A stretch of 33,835 bases of DNA. Origin: Fibrobacter succinogenes (GTDB taxonomy: Bacteria > Fibrobacterota > Fibrobacteria > Fibrobacterales > Fibrobacteraceae). The notes under the pieces are model-generated. The model did no database searches. It was not told the origin of the DNA and worked only from the letters and a program-made list of their open reading frames with translations. Below are positions 25,066-32,397 of the stretch, piece by piece (positions within the stretch are counted from its first letter, which is position 1; the number at the start of each line of letters is the position of its first letter). The stretch lies in the NCBI GenBank assembly GCA_902794535.1, contig CADBHQ010000021.1, forward strand, positions 1 through 33,835, in the 5' to 3' direction. A program made the position numbers and the translations under genes.

Positions 25066-25096
25066 AAGGAGATTCCCGACCAAGTCGGGAATGACA
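25066..25096 (+). repeat. Intergenic hairpin element with CCCGAC/GTCGGG arms
   Basis: A perfect 9-bp inverted repeat (ATTCCCGAC 25072-25080, loop CAA, GTCGGGAAT 25084-25092) is preceded by AAAAGGAG and followed by GACA. This AGATTCCCG...CGGGAATGACA form is typical of short dispersed intergenic repeats found in many bacterial genomes. It may modulate read-through or mRNA processing between truB and ribF. There is no T-run, so it is not an obvious terminator. Confidence 0.7.
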
Positions 25097-25108
25097 AATG
25101 AGGTAAAA

Positions 25109-26026
25109 ATGAAGCGTGCTGTGACGATGGGTAATTTTGACGGATGCCACCTGGGACACCAGGCGCTTTTCCGCACGCTTAAGGCTGTTGCCGAAGTGAA
25201 CGGCTTGAAGCCTACCGTCATAAGCTTTGAACCGCATTCCAACTATGTGCTGCGCACTCCTGGCGATCCGCTGCTCCTCACGACTACCGAAGAAAAGCGC
25301 GAATTTATCGAAAGCCTGGGCCTTGAATTTTTGGTGCTCCCGTTTACGCCCGAAGTGGCAAAGCTCCCGTTCGATGTATTCGTTCGTCAGGAACTGATTG
25401 AAAAACGCGGCGTGTGCTCCATGTTCTTTGGACACGACCATTGCTTTGGCGCCGGCGGCAAGGGTAACTACGAAACCATTACCGCAGCCTTCCCGGAACT
25501 TTCGACGGCCATGCTTTCGATTGTGCTCCACAAGGGTGAACGCGTGAGTTCTTCTGCTGTGCGAAATGCGCTTTTGAATGGCGATGTTTCGCGCGCGCAA
25601 ACTTATTTGGGCCGCCCGTATCGTTTGTCCGGAACGATTGTCGAAGGCAAGCGCTTGGGCCATACCATCGGTTTCCCGACTGCGAACCTTCAGGTGGGAA
25701 AGTACAAGTTCTTGCCCAAGCATGGCGTGTATGTGGCAACCGCCCGCCTCCCGGGTGGTGTCGATGCCGATGGTGCGCATGATGAACGTTGCTTCCGTGC
25801 GGTGGTGAACATTGGCACGCAGCCTTCTACTGGCAACCAGCGCTTGGCTATCGAAGCTTACCTGCTCGACTTTAACGAAGACATTTACGGCCGCCCGATG
25901 GTACTTGACTTGATGGCTTATTTACGCCCCGAACAGAAGTTCCCGAGCTTGGACGATCTGGTGCGCCAGATTGGCATGGACGCCGATACCGCCCGCAATT
26001 ACAACGGCAATCACTGGGCTGAATAG
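25109..26026 (+). CDS. ribF: Bifunctional riboflavin kinase/FAD synthetase RibF
   Basis: RibF converts riboflavin to FMN and FAD. The N-terminal FAD-synthetase nucleotidyltransferase domain shows GNFDGCHLGHQALF and FGHDHCFGAGGKGN, then SSSAVRNALLNGDVSRAQTYLGRPY. The C-terminal kinase domain shows GKRLGHTIGFPTANL, KHGVYVA, and NIGTQPS. The ATG at 25109 (305 residues) is preferred because GAGG (about 25100-25103) precedes it. An in-frame ATG at 25091 would add six residues but lies in the arm of the intergenic hairpin. It is the last gene of the rimP operon, and its 3' end overlaps the convergent glycosyltransferase gene by 16 bases. Confidence 0.96.
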   Translation: MKRAVTMGNFDGCHLGHQALFRTLKAVAEVNGLKPTVISFEPHSNYVLRTPGDPLLLTTTEEKREFIESLGLEFLVLPFTPEVAKLPFDVFVRQELIEKRGVCSMFFGHDHCFGAGGKGNYETITAAFPELSTAMLSIVLHKGERVSSSAVRNALLNGDVSRAQTYLGRPYRLSGTIVEGKRLGHTIGFPTANLQVGKYKFLPKHGVYVATARLPGGVDADGAHDERCFRAVVNIGTQPSTGNQRLAIEAYLLDFNEDIYGRPMVLDLMAYLRPEQKFPSLDDLVRQIGMDADTARNYNGNHWAE

Positions 26027-27612
26027 CCTACAATGTATTTCCCGAAATTCTTGACTTTGTAGCCGGATTCCTGCAGGCGATTCATGCGGAATTCGTCGTT
26101 TTCTTGCAGGTAGATAACGTCTGACCTAACGTGATTCAAATCGTTCGTAAAGTCGTACTTGTCGAACGAATGCACGTACAAGAAGGCGCTTGGAAAATTC
26201 GTGTAGTTTACGGTAGAAAGGTATGAGTCTAAATCAACCTTGCCAAAGAACAGAATGCGCGGGTAGCTTGTGTTCGGGTCTACGACCATTCGCATGCCGC
26301 TTTTCATTTTGCTCTGTGCAAAATTCATGGCGTCTTCAAGGCCTTCGCAAAAGTGCTTGCCAATAGAATCTTTATAGGTGGTAAAGTATTCCTTTTCAAA
26401 GTCCGCAAACGAAAGTGAGAAGGCGAAAATCATAATATAAAGAATCTTGGGGTGCGAGACTTTGGCCGTGATAATCATGCCTTGCGCGGCAAGAATCAGC
26501 AAGGGCAAAAACAAAATGTTCACGCGGTTGATGTTCACGTTAATCAAAAGCCCGATAGTAAGGCCCGCCAAGAACCAAATGATAACGAATGTCGAAAGAC
26601 CGAGTCTGCGATTGCGAATGTCTTGAATGGTTTGCCAAATGAAAATGCCAAGACCGACAGCCGAAAACGCAATCAAACCCTTGTAAAAGATTCCGAAATT
26701 TCGAATGGAATTCCAAGGCAATCCATCGCTTTCGTTTTTGAGAATGTTCCAAAGGTTTGCCGCATTTTCAGGAATCTTGGCGAACGAAATTTCGCTGTCG
26801 CGGAAATAGACTAGCTTTGGAATGCTCAAGAAGGGGAGCCTGATTTCGTTAATTACGCCCTTGTTGACTAAAAGGAAAAGAACGAGCGGGCATGCGAGAG
26901 CAATTAAAATGCCAAGTGAAATCCAAACGTAGCGATTCAAAGAGAGCGCATGCGTCCAGATTGCGTAAAGGATACATGCCACAATGATAAACGGAACGAC
27001 GGCCCAGATGGTGGCGTAGGCGTAAAGCGATAGCCCGAAACTGAGGGCCGAAAACATTAAGTATTTGGGTTTGTCGAGTCCCCAAATAAAAAAGAAAATT
27101 CCGAACAGAACAAATCCCGGAGCGAGATTCGATTCAAGTGCCCAGCGCGAAAGCATAACATGCCAAGGCGAAATCGCGACCAAGAAAAGCGCCAACAAAG
27201 CGAACTTGGTGTTCGAAAATCTCAGGACAATCTTGTATACGGCGACAAGCGAGAATATTCCGACAAGCAACATCGGCAAGCGAATCGCCCAAATCTTGAG
27301 CCCGAAAAGAGCGACAAAAGGAATCATCAGGTAAGATTCCAACGCGTTCATGCCGGAGCCCCATGCGGTCAGGTAAACCGGCAGGCGGTAGCCGTAGGAA
27401 TCCCTAGCGTAATGCAAGAGTGTGTAGGCGTTGTAGCCCGCAAAAGCTTCGTCTTGGTTGATGTCGCCAGGGACTTCACCAAACATGAAAGTTCTTGCCA
27501 AAATTCCGATGAGCAAAGAAAGCCAAAAGAGCGAAATGCGCACAGGGTGTGCGATGCAGGCTTCTTTATAGCTTTGCACTTTGTGCATTAGGAATTTTTT
27601 TACGGCGAGCAT
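26011..27612 (-). CDS. GT-C membrane glycosyltransferase, GT39/ArnT-like
   Basis: The 533-residue protein has about 11-12 membrane helices and a soluble C-terminal part (residues about 420-533). The first extracytoplasmic loop holds INQDEAFAGYNAY, with the Asp-Glu pair (residues 54-55) at the place of the acidic motif in the PMT/ArnT (GT39/GT83) families, which use polyprenyl-phosphate sugars on the outer face of the inner membrane. Acceptor and donor cannot be predicted. The ATG overlaps the upstream stop by one base (TAATG on this strand), so it is coupled to the NPCBM-bearing gene upstream. The two probably act in one glycan or glycoprotein pathway (inference). Confidence 0.82.
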   Translation of the reverse strand: MLAVKKFLMHKVQSYKEACIAHPVRISLFWLSLLIGILARTFMFGEVPGDINQDEAFAGYNAYTLLHYARDSYGYRLPVYLTAWGSGMNALESYLMIPFVALFGLKIWAIRLPMLLVGIFSLVAVYKIVLRFSNTKFALLALFLVAISPWHVMLSRWALESNLAPGFVLFGIFFFIWGLDKPKYLMFSALSFGLSLYAYATIWAVVPFIIVACILYAIWTHALSLNRYVWISLGILIALACPLVLFLLVNKGVINEIRLPFLSIPKLVYFRDSEISFAKIPENAANLWNILKNESDGLPWNSIRNFGIFYKGLIAFSAVGLGIFIWQTIQDIRNRRLGLSTFVIIWFLAGLTIGLLINVNINRVNILFLPLLILAAQGMIITAKVSHPKILYIMIFAFSLSFADFEKEYFTTYKDSIGKHFCEGLEDAMNFAQSKMKSGMRMVVDPNTSYPRILFFGKVDLDSYLSTVNYTNFPSAFLYVHSFDKYDFTNDLNHVRSDVIYLQENDEFRMNRLQESGYKVKNFGKYIVGYSAQ

Positions 27613-29348
27613 TATTTCTTGACCGTCAAAACAAGATTCAGCCAGTCGGCATGGTCGTAAGCGTTGTCGCCGTTGGCATCGACTTCGAGATAAATGTATT
27701 CAAGCCCCGAAACGTCAACCTTGCCTTGTACAGGCGGGTTGCTTCCGTGTACGACACCGCTTGCCCAAAGGACTTTGTCCGGAGCGTTCACGCTAAACTT
27801 GACTGAACCGCCGCCCGAAACTTCGTCGTCGATGCCTGCCATGAATTCGAGCGTCTCGGCGTTTGCAGGCAGGTTGAAGTACAACTGTGATTTGGCGTGA
27901 GTTCCGATACCATGTTCGAATTGCCTTCCCTTGACGGCAAGAGTCTTACCTTCGACAGAGCGATTAATCTTGGGAGTGCTGTATTCTTGCGTGAAATGGT
28001 CAATGCGAATATCGGTCAGGTACATCTGGTTTTCGGCAAGCTCAATATCTGCCGGCAGGGAATTCTTGATTTCGCAGCCGAGTTCGACCAGCAAAATGGA
28101 ACCGAGCAAAACATAAGGCGCAAATCGCGGAATCGAAAGCTTTTGGAAAACGGTTGCGACAAACGGGAATGCACGCGGTGCCAGGGTGTGAATGACCGCG
28201 GCAAGGAATACGATTACCGTGAGGCCAGAAACCCAGGGCCAAAGGTCAGCACCCTTGAATCCGTTCACAATCGCAATGTTCATGGCACAAAGAGTCGTGA
28301 TAGCGGTCGCCCAGAACCAGGACTTGCGAACATCGAGAGCGAACCAAATGCAGGCGAACGGAATGGCGTAAAGCAGGTAGCGTTCGTGCATACCGGGCAA
28401 CAGCAAGAAGAATGCAAAAGCATTCAAGGTGGCAAGTTCAAAAGTCTTGCGGAGAGTCTTTGCAAAAAGGGCGCACTTTAAAATGTAGGCCGAAATAATC
28501 ACAAAGAGAATCTTGCCAATCCAGCTGGGGGCAAGTAAGAATCCGATACCGTTAGAAGACAAGTTAAAGAGCGGGGTAGCGTCGCTGCTCAAGTTGCCCG
28601 ACAAGAGCATCCACAAGTTAGCCGCATTGTAAGTCGAGAACGGGTATTGGCTTGTGGTGTCTACGTAGGCTTTGGAAAGCATGCCGCCCAAGTTCCCCGA
28701 AATAAGGAAGGGCAAAAAGACGAGGGCGATTGCGACAGCCATGGCAGGGAGCCCGCGCCAAGAAACTTTGTAGCGACGGATAAAGATTCCGCCAAACACA
28801 GGGAGCAAGAGAATCATTTGGAACTTTGCAAGCAGAGCAAGTGCAAAGAACATGGAGGCGTATTTAATCTTGTTCCTGAAATTGATGCAGTAGAGGGCCG
28901 CCACCCCGAACACGCAGGGGAACAAATCGACCTGTCCCCAAATAGGGCCGTCGAGCAGTAAAGCGGGGTTCAGTGCGACTAGAGCAATAATCAGGTTGAT
29001 TTTGACCGGGTCAAGTTTGCTTTTGCTGACCAGTCGGGTCGTGATGTCGACCAAGCCCAAGTGCGAAAAGTAAATGGGCCATAGGCAAAGGAATTTTAGC
29101 ATGAACGTCTTGTCGATGGGAATTTCGGTCAAGACATAAATCTTGGAGACTACCCAAAGCCAAAAAACGTAAAGCGGGGGATAGTTCCCGTTGAACTTTT
29201 CAAAACCGCCGTTGGCGAGTTTTTGCACCCAGTCTGCCCAATACCCTTGATCTCCTCCGAACGCCGATGCGTTAGAACAAAGAATATTTGCAAACAGGCA
29301 AATGCTGCCCCAAACAATAAAAAGCGTCGTTGCCTGATTTTTCTTCAT
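27612..29348 (-). CDS. GT-C membrane glycosyltransferase fused to a C-terminal NPCBM domain
   Basis: The 578-residue protein has about 10-12 membrane helices over residues 1-425. Its loops carry NGNYPPLYVFWLW, GPIWGQVDLFP, LLAKFQMILLLP and GMHERYLLYAIPF, the pattern of uncharacterised GT-C proteins (COG5650-like mannosyltransferase relatives). Residues about 442-578 form an extracytoplasmic NPCBM domain, a carbohydrate-binding fold, with YLTDIRIDHF, FEHGIGTHAKSQLYF, FMAGIDDEVSGGGSVKF and AYDHADWLNLVL. NPCBM usually accompanies secreted glycoside hydrolases, so fusion to an integral transferase is uncommon; it may hold the acceptor glycan near the active site. Start ATG 29348; a TATATTGA box lies at 29383-29376 on this strand. 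It is coupled to the downstream GT-C gene. Confidence 0.82.
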   Translation of the reverse strand: MKKNQATTLFIVWGSICLFANILCSNASAFGGDQGYWADWVQKLANGGFEKFNGNYPPLYVFWLWVVSKIYVLTEIPIDKTFMLKFLCLWPIYFSHLGLVDITTRLVSKSKLDPVKINLIIALVALNPALLLDGPIWGQVDLFPCVFGVAALYCINFRNKIKYASMFFALALLAKFQMILLLPVFGGIFIRRYKVSWRGLPAMAVAIALVFLPFLISGNLGGMLSKAYVDTTSQYPFSTYNAANLWMLLSGNLSSDATPLFNLSSNGIGFLLAPSWIGKILFVIISAYILKCALFAKTLRKTFELATLNAFAFFLLLPGMHERYLLYAIPFACIWFALDVRKSWFWATAITTLCAMNIAIVNGFKGADLWPWVSGLTVIVFLAAVIHTLAPRAFPFVATVFQKLSIPRFAPYVLLGSILLVELGCEIKNSLPADIELAENQMYLTDIRIDHFTQEYSTPKINRSVEGKTLAVKGRQFEHGIGTHAKSQLYFNLPANAETLEFMAGIDDEVSGGGSVKFSVNAPDKVLWASGVVHGSNPPVQGKVDVSGLEYIYLEVDANGDNAYDHADWLNLVLTVKK

Positions 29349-29421
29349 ATATGCTCGAAAAAAATAACTTGTGTTTCAATATAGAAAACGCTTTGTTGAA
29401 AGATTATCTATTTTGGGTGTG

Positions 29422-29868
29422 ATGAATAAGTTAAAGATGGTCTTGGTTTGTTTGTTGCTTTTTTCGGCCTCTAGCTTTGCCGCAAAAACGTCTGAATCTG
29501 CATGGAGTGAATCCAGGTGCCGCTTCTTTCTGCATGCCGGCTTGCTGGATGCGGGCCTTGGCTTGAAAGTTCGCCTGAGTCACGAAAATGGGGTGTACAT
29601 GACTTTTAATGCCATGTGGCAGGGCTTCCGTACGCAATATTTTCGTGTGCCTGCCATGATTTACTTAGGCGGCAACAATATCCATTTCCTTACCGGCTTT
29701 ACTTTGATTAACAAGGCGCATGCTGCTGACACCAAGACCGAAGTTGCGGCCGGCTTGAACTGGGACTTTAACGAACATTGGGGCCTGAATGGAATGATGT
29801 TCACTCCGGTGTCGAAGAGAGCTTCAACGGGTACGTCGTATCTTTTAGACGTGCGCTACGCGTTCTAG
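29422..29868 (+). CDS. Small secreted protein, possible outer-membrane strand protein
   Basis: The ATG at 29422 gives MNKLKMVLVCLLLFSASSFAA, a clear signal peptide. The frame is open to 29371 but that extension would spoil it. The mature protein has about 127 residues in alternating beta-type segments (GVYMTFNAMWQGF, IHFLTGFTLIN, TEVAAGLNWDF, YLLDVRYAF) and ends in Phe, as outer-membrane barrels often do. That is short for a full barrel. No family is recognised. No Shine-Dalgarno is evident; TATTTTG at 29409-29415 is followed by the ATG six bases later. It is divergent from the GT-C pair and convergent with uvrD. Confidence 0.7.
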   Translation: MNKLKMVLVCLLLFSASSFAAKTSESAWSESRCRFFLHAGLLDAGLGLKVRLSHENGVYMTFNAMWQGFRTQYFRVPAMIYLGGNNIHFLTGFTLINKAHAADTKTEVAAGLNWDFNEHWGLNGMMFTPVSKRASTGTSYLLDVRYAF

Positions 29869-29876
29869 AAACGTTT
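29859..29876. terminator. Weak candidate terminator between the small secreted gene and uvrD
   Basis: CGTTCTAGAAACG followed by six T lies at the 3' end of the secreted-protein gene and overlaps its stop codon. The stem is only four base pairs (CGTT/AACG), so the assignment is tentative. Confidence 0.3.
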
Positions 29877-29877
29877 T

Positions 29878-31425
29878 TTATATCCGCGTCAAAGGATAAT
29901 CAAACTGGATAGAGCGCGGGGTCGCAAACTTTTCGAAGGCGATTTCGTAGCAGAAGTTCTTTTCGTCTACGGCCTTCACAGTTCCTGCTCCAAAAATTTT
30001 ATGCATTACGCGGTCGCCCTCGGCAAACTCGGCCGAAGGCGCCTTTTTTACGAGTCCAAGACTTTCGTCGCTCAGAAATTCTCGGTCACGATCGATGTTT
30101 GCAATGTAGGCCTTCGCGGCTTCGAGAAAATCTTCTGAAATGCCGCGGGCGATATTCAGTCCGCCCATATCCATTTCCAGCAGGAATCTAGAGGGGTAGC
30201 GGGTTCCGCTTTCGCCTGCAACGCCGTCTTCGGCATCGCTTAAGTAAAGGACATTTTCGGCGCGGGTAAATGCCACATAGGCCAGGCGGCGTTCTTCTTC
30301 CAGCTGGATTTTGTTCTGCACGCGCTTGACTGGAAAGAAGCCTTCGTTCAAGCCGCATACGAATACATACGGAAATTCCAAGCCCTTCGCATTGTGAATC
30401 GTCATGAGCTGCACGCGATCTTTTTCTTCGGTATCTTCGTCGGTGTTCGTGAACAATACGATGTTCTGCAAGTATTCGTCTAGCGAGGCGTCTTCTTCGT
30501 AGTAATTCTCGAATTCCAGAATGCCTTGCTTGAGTTCCGCCAGATTGTCCAGGCGGTCTTCGTCGCCGTCTAGACGCAGCATTTCTTCGTACTTGGTTTC
30601 GCGCAGGATTTTCGCGAGGACTTCAGAAACACTCATGTCCTTGTAGCGAGAACGGTACTTTTCAATCAGCTTCACGTATTCCACCACATTGCTTCGGGCT
30701 AAAAATCCCTTGCAGTCGAAATCAATCTTTTGATTTTCGTCGCCGACAGAGGAAAGTTCCGCCTGCGACGAAACATCGACCGCCACATTATTCAAAAGAC
30801 CCGCTTCCGAGACAATTTCAAGTAGCGCTTCGTAAAGCCCGACACCGCGAGCATCGGCAAAGGCCTGCAACGTCGCAATCTTGCGCGGACCGAACTGGCG
30901 CTTGGGCGTATTCACCGTACGCATGAACGACAAATCATCGGCGTACACCAGCATTCGCAAGTAGCAAATGACATCCTTGATTTCTTTGCGCTGGTAAAAT
31001 CCGACACCACTGTAAACCTTGTAAGGGATGTTTTCTGCCATCAAGGCTTCTTCTACAGAGCGCGACTGCGAGTGCATGCGGTAAAGCACCGCAATATCCT
31101 TGTAATGGGCTGCGCTTTGCACGGCATTCTGGATTTGTTCAACAATCCATTTGGCCTCTTCGCGGGTGTTCTTGGCGTGGTAAAAGACTGGCGTCTTGCC
31201 GCCTACACGTTTGGGCCTCAAGACTTTTTCAATTCGGAACTTGTTGTTCTTGATGACCGCATCCGGCACCTTCAAAATGCTAGGCGTGGAACGGTAATTG
31301 TTCTGCAGTAAAATCGTCTTGGTGTTTTCGTGGGTCTTGTCAAATTCCAAAATGCGATTGACATCGGCACCGCGCCAGCCGTAAATGGTTTGGTCCGGGT
31401 CACCCACCACAAAAAGATTCTTGTG
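29878..31425 (-). CDS. uvrD: UvrD/PcrA-type DNA helicase, C-terminal fragment after frameshift
   Basis: This frame resumes helicase similarity at HKNLFVVGD (31425) and contains motif III GDPDQTIYGWRGAD, motif IV NNYRSTPSIL, motif V VQLMTIHNAKGLEFPYVF and motif VI EERRLAYVAFTRA. The end is the UvrD/PcrA C-terminal segment (GDRVMHKIFGAGTVKAVD). It is open upstream to an ATG at 31476, but the residues before His are out-of-frame. UvrD/PcrA is a superfamily-1 3'-5' helicase acting in excision repair and replication-fork restart. It must join the N-terminal part at 31400-32179 to work; between motifs II and III the frame is shifted. It could also be named pcrA; the two are not distinguished here. 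Confidence 0.92.
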   Translation of the reverse strand, partial: HKNLFVVGDPDQTIYGWRGADVNRILEFDKTHENTKTILLQNNYRSTPSILKVPDAVIKNNKFRIEKVLRPKRVGGKTPVFYHAKNTREEAKWIVEQIQNAVQSAAHYKDIAVLYRMHSQSRSVEEALMAENIPYKVYSGVGFYQRKEIKDVICYLRMLVYADDLSFMRTVNTPKRQFGPRKIATLQAFADARGVGLYEALLEIVSEAGLLNNVAVDVSSQAELSSVGDENQKIDFDCKGFLARSNVVEYVKLIEKYRSRYKDMSVSEVLAKILRETKYEEMLRLDGDEDRLDNLAELKQGILEFENYYEEDASLDEYLQNIVLFTNTDEDTEEKDRVQLMTIHNAKGLEFPYVFVCGLNEGFFPVKRVQNKIQLEEERRLAYVAFTRAENVLYLSDAEDGVAGESGTRYPSRFLLEMDMGGLNIARGISEDFLEAAKAYIANIDRDREFLSDESLGLVKKAPSAEFAEGDRVMHKIFGAGTVKAVDEKNFCYEIAFEKFATPRSIQFDYPLTRI

Positions 31426-32179
31426 CCAATAAATCTGCCAGCTGGTACTGTTGACCATCGATATCCTGGTATTCATCCACCATGATATACATCATGCGTT
31501 TGCGCCATTTGTCAAGCTGTTCCGGGAAGTTCTCGAGAATGTAGAGCGTTGAAAGAATCAAGTCGTCAAAGTCAAGCGCATAATTCTTTTTCTGCTCGTA
31601 GAGATAGCGGTAATAAACACGCATCCACTTGTCATCGGCAGCTTCCGAAAGCGCGAGCAAATGGTCTTTGGAGGTCATGCCTTCCGACGGCAGTTCTGCA
31701 AACAGCGAAACGTAATTGATGTCGGCCGCTTTTCGGCCCCCGATGTAGTCAATCACGCTGCTGATTTTCAAATCTTTAAGTGTGTATCCCAAATCGGCAT
31801 AGGCCTTGTGCAAAAGGGACTTCTGGTCGTCTTCGTCCAGAATCATGAATTCTTTCGGGTAGTTCAGCACATGGATTTCTTCGCGCAAAAACCGCACGCA
31901 AAAACCGTGGAACGTAGAAATGTAGCCGCTGTCGTCGCCGCCCAACACCGTGCGAATGCGCTTTTTCATTTCGTTCGCGGCCTTGTTGGTAAACGTGACG
32001 CACAGAATGTTCGACGGCGAAATTCCCATCTCCTTCACCAGATACAGGTAACGCTGGGTCAGCGTCCGGGTCTTACCGGACCCAGCCCCTGCCACCACGC
32101 GCACAAAGCCCTCGGTGGTTTCCACCGCTTCCCGCTGTTCCAAATCCAAGCGTTCCAGATCCATATTTTCTAGGGCCAT
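31400..32179 (-). CDS. uvrD: UvrD/PcrA-type DNA helicase, N-terminal fragment, frameshifted
   Basis: The ATG at 32179 is chosen because TGAGG precedes it by five bases; a GTG at 32185 lies too near that site. The fragment carries the Q-like start LDLEQREAV, Walker A VVAGAGSGKTR (residues about 28-38), motif Ia TFTNKAANEMKKR, GYISTFHGFC, and motif II VDEYQDIDGQQYQLADLLA. It then reads QESFCGG and stops at 31400. The homologous continuation (HKNLFVVGDPDQ) is in the other frame from 31425. The shift equals one base gained or two (mod 3) lost around 31421-31428. Comparison with PcrA suggests about two residues are missing, so a small deletion is likelier than a single-base insertion. Expected full length is about 770 residues. 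Confidence 0.92.
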   Translation of the reverse strand: MALENMDLERLDLEQREAVETTEGFVRVVAGAGSGKTRTLTQRYLYLVKEMGISPSNILCVTFTNKAANEMKKRIRTVLGGDDSGYISTFHGFCVRFLREEIHVLNYPKEFMILDEDDQKSLLHKAYADLGYTLKDLKISSVIDYIGGRKAADINYVSLFAELPSEGMTSKDHLLALSEAADDKWMRVYYRYLYEQKKNYALDFDDLILSTLYILENFPEQLDKWRKRMMYIMVDEYQDIDGQQYQLADLLAQESFCGG

Positions 32180-32226
32180 GTGCACCTCACCATATAGTGA
32201 ACATTTGTTTTACTGCTTGGGAAGAT

Positions 32227-32254
32227 GTTATACCAATCTGTTTATTCTAGGCAA
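32227..32254 (-). promoter_or_regulatory. Candidate promoter of the UvrD/PcrA gene
   Basis: On the minus strand TTGCCT (32254-32249) and TATAAC (32232-32227) are spaced by 16 bases, 4/6 and 5/6 matches to the sigma-70 consensus. The start codon lies about 48 bases downstream with its own Shine-Dalgarno. The rest of 32180-32397 shows no gene and no clear terminator for the upstream TPR gene. Confidence 0.4.
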
Positions 32255-32397
32255 AACAGGGGCAAAATCGTTTACATTCGACCGATTGCAAATTGCCCAA
32301 ACAGAAAAGTGCAACATCTTCAAAGAAATAATTCTGTCAAGACTGCCGTATAGTTGCGAAACTGCTATGGTTACGCTGCAATAGTAAAATCGTCGAT

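Noticed and set aside
25043..25780. Minus-strand open frame starting in ribF and ending in the intergenic repeat
   Set aside because: Its end reads through the CCCGAC hairpin repeat (a common source of spurious CHSR-type peptides), and the rest mirrors ribF.
32186..32397. Possible small gene or RNA in the largest intergenic gap
   Set aside because: Short open frames have no start signals or coherent products; only a promoter-like pair for the helicase gene was supportable.
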